From contig CAMMKL010000149.1 in NCBI GenBank assembly GCA_946497265.1, forward strand, positions 1 through 5,593: 5,593 nt of DNA, written 5' to 3'. This document shows, in pieces, positions 1 to 4,681 of the stretch. The stretch's first letter is position 1. Each line of letters begins with the position of its first letter. A model generated the notes under the pieces. That model worked only from the letters and a program-made list of their open reading frames with translations. It was not told where the DNA came from and searched no databases. A program made the position numbers and the translations under genes. Source of the stretch: an uncultured Clostridia bacterium. Its GTDB lineage: Bacteria; Bacillota; Clostridia; Oscillospirales; Acutalibacteraceae.

Positions 1-380
1 CTTGCCCCTCGTTTTTTCAACAGATCCATCATATTCAGCGCAATGACAAGGGGCTTCCCCAGTTCCATCAGTTGGGTGGTCAAGTAAAGGTTGCGCTCCA
101 AATTTGTCGCGTCAACGATATGGAGGATCACATCAACCCCTTTTCCTTCCAAGCAGCGGCGGCTAACCACCTCCTCCGGCGTATAAGGCGAAATGGAATA
201 AAGGCCCGGTAGGTCGATCAAAGCCGCCCGGCTCCCCAGCCCGCGCAGCGGGCCTTCCTTTTTCTCTACCGTTACGCCGGGCCAATTACCTACCACTTGA
301 CGGCCTCCGGTCAAACGGTTGAAGAGGGTTGTCTTACCGCAGTTTGGATTTCCAGCCAGCGCGATGTGCAGCTCTCGCAT
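1..380 (-). CDS. feoB: Ferrous iron transporter FeoB, N-terminal GTPase part (runs off left edge)
   Basis: FeoB is the inner-membrane Fe(II) importer, with a cytosolic G-protein domain at its N-terminus. Only the first 126 codons are visible, all within that domain. The G1 P-loop GNPNCGKT lies at residues 10-17, the switch I segment NWPGVTV with the G2 threonine at 32-38, G3 DLPG at 56-59 and G4 NMMD at 116-119. These motifs in this order and spacing are diagnostic. The G5 motif, helical domain and membrane core lie beyond the window, so intactness cannot be judged. The start overlaps the feoA stop in a TGATG junction (382..378), which implies translational coupling. A second in-frame ATG sits one codon upstream (383..381), but it is only 1 nt from the Shine-Dalgarno sequence, so the 380 start is preferred. 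Confidence 0.95.
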   Translation of the reverse strand, partial: MRELHIALAGNPNCGKTTLFNRLTGGRQVVGNWPGVTVEKKEGPLRGLGSRAALIDLPGLYSISPYTPEEVVSRRCLEGKGVDVILHIVDATNLERNLYLTTQLMELGKPLVIALNMMDLLKKRGA

Positions 381-619
381 CATGCTCCCCCTAGTTTTTC
401 GATCAGGATTTCCTCTGCCTCCGAACGCCGGAGGCTTAATTCATACCCGCGTACGCGCAGGGCGACCGGGTCGCCAAACGGGGCAAGGCGCAGCAACGTT
501 ACCGTCACGCCGGGCGTGACTCCCATATCGATGATCCTACGGCGTAACGCTCCCTTTGGGCAACGAAGCCCCATCACCACACCGGATTCCCCCGGCTGCA
601 AATCGCAAACCGTAAGCAT
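380..619 (-). CDS. feoA: FeoA, SH3-like accessory protein of Fe(II) uptake
   Basis: A 79-residue cytosolic protein of the usual FeoA length. FeoA proteins have a small SH3-like beta-barrel and are needed for full FeoB activity; the exact mechanism is not settled. The family signature is clear: RRIIDMGVTPGV at residues 27-38, then APFGDPVALRVRGYELSLR at 46-64 and a C-terminal SEAEEILIE helix/strand. The Shine-Dalgarno sequence AAAGGAGG stands a few bases before the ATG. The gene begins 28 bp after the spmB stop (TAG at 650..648). I see no stem-loop with a T-run in that gap and no separate promoter, so it is probably transcribed with spmB. It is followed directly by feoB with a one-base stop/start overlap. 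No second feoA copy or feoC is visible. Confidence 0.95.
   Translation of the reverse strand: MLTVCDLQPGESGVVMGLRCPKGALRRRIIDMGVTPGVTVTLLRLAPFGDPVALRVRGYELSLRRSEAEEILIEKLGGA
385..392 (-). promoter_or_regulatory. Ribosome binding site of feoB, inside the feoA 3' end
   Basis: AGGGGGAG lies within the last codons of feoA. It is 4 nt from the ATG at 380 and 1 nt from the alternative ATG at 383, which favours the downstream start. Being inside the upstream gene, it fits coupled translation of feoA and feoB. Confidence 0.7.
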
Positions 620-647
620 TGTAAGCCTCCTTTACCGCTTTCGCCCC

Positions 648-1172
648 CTACATACGGAAAAACAAGCGAACCGCCAAAGCCGAGGTCAGAAAACTAACCA
701 GATCGGCGGAAAGGGCGGCCGGGATGGTATGCCGGGTCTTTTTAATCCCCACTGCTCCAAAATAAACGGCGATGGCGTAAAATGTGGTTTCGGTAGACCC
801 CATCATTACCGCCGCTACACGACCCGCAAAACTGTCCGGGCCGCAATCGGCAAAAATACCGTTGAGCAACGCCATGGAGCCGCTCCCCGAAACCGGACGC
901 AGCAAGGTAAGGGGCACCACTTCGGGCGGCAGGCCCAGCGCCTGCGCCAGCGGCCTGACGGCCGCGGTAAACAGATCCAGCGCGCCCGATGCTTTGAGCA
1001 TGGTAACGGCCGTAATCAACCCCACAAGCGCAGGAGCGATGGAAACGGTGGAACGCAGCCCCTCTTTTGCTCCATCCAAAAACGTATCAAACAAAGGGAC
1101 CTTACGAAAAAAACCAAATAATAAAATCAGGGCGATGATGCACGGAACCAGATATACGCCGATCTTATCCAT
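648..1172 (-). CDS. spmB: Spore maturation protein B
   Basis: A 174-residue integral membrane protein, close to the length of Bacillus SpmB. In B. subtilis and C. perfringens, SpmA and SpmB are needed for normal spore core dehydration and heat resistance; what they transport, if anything, is unknown. The protein belongs to the nucleoside-recognition (Gate) domain family. Visible features are an N-terminal hydrophobic segment (about residues 5-22), a second near 44-60, the conserved LRPVSGSGS loop at 91-99, and the characteristic MMGSTETTFYAIAVYFG segment at about 123-139. A final hydrophobic stretch lies at about 152-172. The start overlaps the end of spmA by 8 bp. A strong GGGGAGGGAG ribosome site, lying inside the spmA coding sequence, precedes the ATG. 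Confidence 0.95.
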   Translation of the reverse strand: MDKIGVYLVPCIIALILLFGFFRKVPLFDTFLDGAKEGLRSTVSIAPALVGLITAVTMLKASGALDLFTAAVRPLAQALGLPPEVVPLTLLRPVSGSGSMALLNGIFADCGPDSFAGRVAAVMMGSTETTFYAIAVYFGAVGIKKTRHTIPAALSADLVSFLTSALAVRLFFRM

Positions 1173-1755
1173 ACCGGCTCCCTCCCCGCCGTTGCAGTAA
1201 TTTCGCCATCGTCACCCCAAACAGCAGCGCCACCAGCGAGGTTACCCACACTGCGGGTACCACGTCGAATGGAGATGGGCTCCCGTAGCGCGCCCGCAGG
1301 ATGCCCGTCATGGTAGGCAACAATTGGATAGAGGCGGTATTGATGACGACAAACATGACCATACTATTATCCGCTACCCCCGGCGTTGGGGTTTTCTTTG
1401 CCATTTCCTTCATAGCTGCAATCCCCATGGGGGTAGCCGCGTTGCCCAGACCAAGCAGGTTGGCGGTGATGTTCATGCACACCGCCTTCATAGCGGGGCT
1501 TTCCGGGGCATAAGCGGGAAAGAGGTGTTTCAGCACTGGAGAAAAGACCCGTGCCAGCATCGCCGTAATGCCTCCGCTGTCGGCAATTTTCATCAGCCCG
1601 GTCCATAGGCACATCATCCCCGCCATGCTGATAACCAACTGTATGGCGTCCGCCGCGCCGGAAAGTACTGCATCGGATAATTCCTGCATCCGACCGGTCG
1701 CAAACGCACACAAAACACTGGTAATCATTAGGATTCCCCATATAATATTCATCAT
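1165..1755 (-). CDS. spmA: Spore maturation protein A
   Basis: A 196-residue multi-pass membrane protein, partner of SpmB in spore core dehydration and heat resistance, with a Gate-type nucleoside-recognition fold. Hydrophobic segments fall at about residues 3-20, 36-54, 130-150 and 165-184. The conserved SpmA signatures are MNITANLLGLGNAATPMGIAAM (about 94-115, asparagine-rich) and the SMVMFVVINTASIQLLP stretch at 131-147. Two adjacent ATG codons (1755 and 1752) could start it. The first is placed 7 nt from GGTGA (1767..1763), an acceptable but not strong ribosome site. In B. subtilis the pair follows dacB. Here dacB is absent immediately upstream and the neighbour is a divergent abrB-like gene, with feoAB downstream. 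Expression in the sporulating mother cell is inferred from the family and a sigma-E-like promoter. Confidence 0.95.
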   Translation of the reverse strand: MMNIIWGILMITSVLCAFATGRMQELSDAVLSGAADAIQLVISMAGMMCLWTGLMKIADSGGITAMLARVFSPVLKHLFPAYAPESPAMKAVCMNITANLLGLGNAATPMGIAAMKEMAKKTPTPGVADNSMVMFVVINTASIQLLPTMTGILRARYGSPSPFDVVPAVWVTSLVALLFGVTMAKLLQRRGGSRYG

Positions 1756-1769
1756 TTTTGCATCACCAC

Positions 1770-1797
1770 ATTATACAGTACGATCCATCTTTTCCAA
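1770..1797 (-). promoter_or_regulatory. Alternative sigma-A-type promoter for spmA
   Basis: TTGGAA (1797..1792), a 16-bp spacer and a perfect TATAAT (1775..1770) form a vegetative-type promoter overlapping the sigma-E-like one. Its start point would be near 1763, leaving a leader of about 8 nt that lacks most of the ribosome site. That makes it a less convincing driver of spmA unless the transcript is effectively leaderless. Confidence 0.3.
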
Positions 1798-1803
1798 ATA
1801 TAC
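1775..1803 (-). promoter_or_regulatory. Candidate sigma-E-like sporulation promoter for spmA
   Basis: Reading toward spmA, GTATATT (1803..1797) matches six of seven positions of the sigma-E -35 consensus KMATATT. After 14 bp, CGTACTGT (1782..1775) matches five of eight positions of the -10 consensus CATACAMT. The 14-bp spacing is normal for sigma-E. Transcription would begin near 1768, leaving a leader of only about 12 nt that still includes the GGTGA ribosome site. The B. subtilis spmAB operon is sigma-E controlled, which supports the call; the -10 match is mediocre. Confidence 0.45.
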
Positions 1804-1823
1804 CCAAAATTTTTCGGAAGCAA

Positions 1824-1852
1824 TTGACAGGAAAAGGAAATAATAGTATAAT
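1824..1852 (+). promoter_or_regulatory. Consensus sigma-A promoter of the abrB-like gene
   Basis: TTGACA (1824-1829), exactly 17 bp, then TATAAT (1847-1852): all twelve positions match the vegetative consensus at the ideal spacing. Transcription should start near 1859, giving a leader of about 49 nt. Such a strong core promoter fits a gene that must be held down by a repressor; B. subtilis abrB, for example, is autorepressed and repressed by Spo0A. The repressor here is not shown by the sequence. Confidence 0.85.
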
Positions 1853-1890
1853 TATTACAGACATTTCCAATTTATGACAACCGTTGAAGA

Positions 1891-1897
1891 AAAGGGG
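1891..1897 (+). promoter_or_regulatory. Ribosome binding site deciding the abrB-like start
   Basis: AAAGGGG ends 10 nt before the ATG at 1908. A possible in-frame TTG at 1884 has no Shine-Dalgarno sequence before it and would place this site inside the gene. The AbrB family also begins with MKSTGIVR, so the ATG at 1908 is chosen. Confidence 0.65.
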
Positions 1898-1907
1898 CGT
1901 TGAAAAG

Positions 1908-2159
1908 ATGAAATCAACAGGTATTGTCCGCAGAGTTGACGATTTAGGTCGGGTGGTTCTTCCCATTGAATTAAGGCGTACATTAGATATCGGCGAACGG
2001 GATTCACTGGAAATCTTTGTGGAAGACAATTCTATTATTCTTAAAAAATACGAACCCGCCTGTATTTTCTGCAATGAGACAAACGACGTCGTCGTTTACA
2101 AAGGGCGTAACGTCTGTATGAACTGTATTCATGAAATGAACAAGAAATCATTCCAATAA
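1908..2159 (+). CDS. abrB: AbrB-family transition-state regulator with C-terminal zinc-ribbon-like tail
   Basis: An 83-residue DNA-binding protein. Residues 1-49 are a nearly canonical AbrB swapped-hairpin domain (MKSTGIVRRVDDLGRVV, then IELRRTLDI, LEIFVED and IILKKYEP). It is closer to AbrB than to SpoVT, whose start is typically MKATGIVR. In B. subtilis, AbrB represses many stationary-phase and sporulation genes during growth. Instead of the usual AbrB C-terminal oligomerisation domain, residues 52-73 carry C52-x2-C55, 14 residues, then C70-x2-C73, a pattern that could bind one zinc ion. Similar short Cys-tailed AbrB proteins occur, to my knowledge, in other Clostridia. The gene is transcribed alone: a consensus promoter in front, a strong terminator behind, divergent from spmA. 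Its regulation of spmA or of itself is inference only. Confidence 0.93.
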   Translation: MKSTGIVRRVDDLGRVVLPIELRRTLDIGERDSLEIFVEDNSIILKKYEPACIFCNETNDVVVYKGRNVCMNCIHEMNKKSFQ

Positions 2160-2165
2160 CAGCAA

Positions 2166-2208
2166 AAGGAGCTTTCGGACAACATGCCGAAAAGCTCCTT
2201 CTTTTTTT
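2166..2208 (+). terminator. Rho-independent terminator of abrB, possibly bidirectional
   Basis: The left arm AAGGAGCTTTCGG (2166-2178) and right arm CCGAAAAGCTCCTT (2187-2200) pair with a single bulged base and an 8-nt loop. A run of seven T (2202-2208) follows after one C. It starts 7 bp after the abrB stop and ends 18 bp before the stop of the convergent glycosidase gene. Read the other way, the hairpin is followed only by a short TTTT, so it may also end the glycosidase transcript, less efficiently. Confidence 0.92.
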
Positions 2209-2225
2209 ATCTTCCTACTTTTATC

Positions 2226-4487
2226 TTAAAGGGAACCGCCCAAATCCTTTAAAACAGCTCCGATTTCCTCCCATGTCACCTTTCGATCACAGGAACTGAC
2301 CAGCTTGTGCAGAGGCATACCATACACGCTTGCCATCTTCATCTGGGCCGCGCCTTCCCCCAATTTAAAATCAGCCTGCTGTTTGTCCATTCCCACCTCT
2401 TTCATCAGCTTTTGTATGATCGGCCGGGCATGCTCGTCACAGAGCAGGTCCCCCAAGGTACTGTTGCGGTCGTAATGCTTCGGGAGGCTCACTATCCCCT
2501 CTACCTCTATACTGTCCCGGACGGCAGGCTCACGGGAGGATTGTCCCAACAGGATTTCAAATTCCCCGCTTTCCACATGCCAATCACAGATTTCGGTATT
2601 GTAATAGGAAAAAGCCCGACGATTCAGAGGGAAGGTAACCTCTGTTTCCTCCCCGGCCTCCAGAAAGACCTTACGAAATCCCTTGAGTTCTTTGTCCGGC
2701 CGGATCACCGTACTGTGGACATCCCGCACATAAAGCTGAACCACAGCCTTTCCCGCACGCGCCCCAATGTTTTTCACCCGGGCGGTAACAGTCAACGGCT
2801 CGTCTTCTCGAATTTTTTTTGCGCTAAGGCGCAGGTTGGAAATCTCAAATTCCGTATAGCTAAGGCCATGCCCAAAGGGGAACAGCACCTCGATTTCTTT
2901 TTTATCATAGTATCGGTAACCGACAAAAATCCCTTCGCGGTATTCCACCCGATCCTTTTCTCCTGGAAAATTCAGATACGAGGGATTATCACTGAGTTTT
3001 ATCGGAAAGCTTTCGGCCAGATGGCCGCAGGGATTCGCTGCCCCAAACAATATATCCACCACAGCTTCTCCAACCGCCTGTCCGCCCAGGTAAGCTTCCA
3101 GCACTGCCTTTACCTGTGCGATCCACGGCATACAGACCGGCGCGCCGTTGTGCAGTACAACCACCGTGTTGGGCTGCACCCGGCACACTTCCTGAATCAG
3201 GCGGTTCTGGTTTTCCGGCAGATCCATATGGGTTCGGTCAAAGCCTTCCGATTCAAAACTATCCGGCAATCCGGCAAAAATCACCGCACAATCCGCTTCT
3301 TTTGCCACCTTAACCGCTTCGGCCAGCAATGCGCCGTCCTCGTTTTCGTTCGTCAGGGAATACGCCGGTGCATACCGAATGTTCACATCCCTTTCGGCTG
3401 CCTCCAAGGCTCCTACAACTTTACAAGCGTTTACATGGGCGCTTCCCCCACCTTGAAAGCGGGGCGTTTCGGCAAACCTGCCCAAAAAGGCGATATTCCC
3501 CTGTTTGGACAACGGCAAAAGCCCATCTTCGTTTTTGAGCAGGACGATGCTCTCCCGTTCGATTTCCCGCGCTAAGGCGTGGTGCTCCTCCATGGAAAAG
3601 ACCGTTTGGGGCCGCCGTTGTTCCTGATGGCGGTTGATGAGCGTCAAAATCCGCTCTACAGCGGCATCCAGAACCTCTTCTTTTAAAGAACCGCTGCGTA
3701 CAGCCTCTACGATCTGTTGATCATTTACGCCGTAGCTTGTGGGCATTTCCAGGTCTAGTCCGGCCAAAAGCCCTTTCACACGGTCGTTCACCGCGCTCCA
3801 ATCGCTGACGACCATTCCATCAAATCCCCATTCTTCCCGCAGGATATCCGTTAAGACACGGCGGTCTTGCGAGACGTATTCCCCATTGAGCCGGTTATAC
3901 GAACACATCACGGTCCAAGGCTTACCGCTTTGTACAGCTGTTTCAAAGCTTGCAAGGTAAATCTCCCGTAAGGTGCGCTCGTCTATTTGGGCGTCTACCG
4001 TCAGGCGGCGATGCTCCTGATTATTGGCCAAAAAATGCTTGAGGCTGGTGCCTACCCCCTGGCTTTGCACCCCTTGGATAAAGGCCGAGGCCATTTGGGA
4101 AGAAAGATAGGGGTCTTCCGAAAAGTATTCAAAATTGCGCCCACAAAGCGGGGAACGCTTGATGTTCGCACCCGGTCCTAACAGCACGGCAATCTCTTCG
4201 GCCTGGCATTCCTTCCCCAGCGCTTCTCCCATCCGATACATAAGAGCAGGGTCGAAAGAACAGGCGGTTGCACACGCCGAAGGATAACAGACCGCACGGA
4301 TGCTGTCGTTGATGCCAAGGTTATCCTGCGCCTGGTTTTGCTTGCGCAGACCGTTGGGGCCGTCGCAAATCATGACCGAAGGCACTCCCAGACGCTCCAC
4401 ACCTTTTAAATGCCAAAAATCATCTCCTGAACAAAGCCCCGCCTTTTCTTCCAGTGTCAATTCGGCAAGGATTTTTTTTATATCCAT
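2226..4487 (-). CDS. Glycoside hydrolase family 3 enzyme (beta-glucosidase type)
   Basis: A complete 753-residue retaining beta-glycosidase. The N-terminal (beta/alpha)8 domain spans roughly residues 1-290, with DGPNG at 42-46, the KH pair K150-H151 and the nucleophile D229 in GFDGMVVSDW. The alpha/beta sandwich domain (about 310-500) carries SEGFDR, where E414 is the probable acid/base. PFGHGLSYTEFE (537-548) leads into a fibronectin III-like domain to about residue 655. There is no PA14 insert and no signal peptide, so it probably acts in the cytoplasm on imported oligosaccharides. Residues 665-753 form an extra C-terminal part found, as I recall, in other clostridial GH3 proteins. Beta-glucosidase is the likeliest activity, but beta-xylosidase or another specificity cannot be excluded. 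GGGAGG lies 7 nt before the ATG. The divergent AraC-type gene is its likely regulator; no sugar transporter is in view. Confidence 0.95.
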   Translation of the reverse strand: MDIKKILAELTLEEKAGLCSGDDFWHLKGVERLGVPSVMICDGPNGLRKQNQAQDNLGINDSIRAVCYPSACATACSFDPALMYRMGEALGKECQAEEIAVLLGPGANIKRSPLCGRNFEYFSEDPYLSSQMASAFIQGVQSQGVGTSLKHFLANNQEHRRLTVDAQIDERTLREIYLASFETAVQSGKPWTVMCSYNRLNGEYVSQDRRVLTDILREEWGFDGMVVSDWSAVNDRVKGLLAGLDLEMPTSYGVNDQQIVEAVRSGSLKEEVLDAAVERILTLINRHQEQRRPQTVFSMEEHHALAREIERESIVLLKNEDGLLPLSKQGNIAFLGRFAETPRFQGGGSAHVNACKVVGALEAAERDVNIRYAPAYSLTNENEDGALLAEAVKVAKEADCAVIFAGLPDSFESEGFDRTHMDLPENQNRLIQEVCRVQPNTVVVLHNGAPVCMPWIAQVKAVLEAYLGGQAVGEAVVDILFGAANPCGHLAESFPIKLSDNPSYLNFPGEKDRVEYREGIFVGYRYYDKKEIEVLFPFGHGLSYTEFEISNLRLSAKKIREDEPLTVTARVKNIGARAGKAVVQLYVRDVHSTVIRPDKELKGFRKVFLEAGEETEVTFPLNRRAFSYYNTEICDWHVESGEFEILLGQSSREPAVRDSIEVEGIVSLPKHYDRNSTLGDLLCDEHARPIIQKLMKEVGMDKQQADFKLGEGAAQMKMASVYGMPLHKLVSSCDRKVTWEEIGAVLKDLGGSL

Positions 4488-4541
4488 TTATTTTCCTCCC
4501 TATCCTTTTTAATTGGTAAGACGAATCCTATTTTAGGTTGT

Positions 4542-4570
4542 ATTATACTCCAAAAGTTTTCCAAATTCAA
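4542..4570 (-). promoter_or_regulatory. Sigma-A promoter of the GH3 gene
   Basis: TTGAAT (4570..4565), a 17-bp spacer and a perfect TATAAT (4547..4542) read toward the glycosidase gene. The predicted start near 4535 gives a leader of about 48 nt. The spacer holds AAAAGTTTT (4552-4560, a palindrome around its centre), and a small inverted repeat CCTA-TTT-TAGG (4527-4537) overlaps the start point. Either could be an operator, but neither is demonstrated. Confidence 0.7.
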
Positions 4571-4587
4571 TGCTCAGTAAACCAATT
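4550..4587 (+). repeat. Phased CCAA direct repeats between divergent promoters (candidate AraC-type operator)
   Basis: Three same-direction units begin at 4550 (CCAAAA), 4561 (CCAAATT) and 4582 (CCAATT), with offsets of 11 and 21 bp, i.e. close to one and two helical turns. They cover the -35 regions of both divergent promoters. Many AraC-family proteins bind direct repeats about 21 bp apart. An inverted copy, AATTGGT (4511-4517), is a 7-bp exact complement of ACCAATT (4581-4587). The units are short and AT-rich, so chance is possible. Confidence 0.35.
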
Positions 4588-4614
4588 GCGGCCCCACTAA
4601 AAAAGCGTTATAAT
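4586..4614 (+). promoter_or_regulatory. Probable promoter of the AraC-type regulator gene
   Basis: TATAAT (4609-4614) is perfect, while TTGCGG (4586-4591) at 17 bp matches only the first three -35 positions. The start point would be near 4621, with a leader of about 60 nt. The -35 elements of this promoter and the glycosidase promoter are back to back, 15 bp apart, so one bound protein could touch both. Confidence 0.55.
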
Positions 4615-4681
4615 AAGAACAGGCTAAACGTAGGACAAATAGATAGGGCGGGAAACGTCTTTACGGTAAGGAGGGATCAAA

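Noticed and set aside
297..1121. A 274-codon open frame on the plus strand opposite feoA and spmB
   Set aside because: It lies antisense to clearly identified genes, has low-complexity basic sequence with no family resemblance, and lacks a convincing ribosome site.
1752..1763. A three-codon mini-frame (ATG CAA AAA TGA) overlapping the spmA start
   Set aside because: It coincides with the ribosome site region, and its ATG lies about at or before the predicted start points. More likely a by-product of the GGTGATG sequence than an upstream peptide.
1783..1803. Possible AbrB-binding TGG repeats (TGGGT, TGGAA, TGGAT) upstream of spmA
   Set aside because: Only one of the three fits the TGGNA half-site described for AbrB, and the spacing is not convincing.
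1824..1830. Possible Spo0A box (TGTCAAT on the minus strand) at the abrB promoter
   Set aside because: Any consensus TTGACA -35 element gives TGTCAA on the other strand, so the match is not independent evidence.
2307..3575. A 422-codon open frame on the plus strand antisense to the GH3 gene
   Set aside because: The opposite strand encodes an unmistakable GH3 enzyme with catalytic motifs. The antisense product (rich in His, Phe, Gln and Arg) resembles no domain and is a codon-usage shadow.
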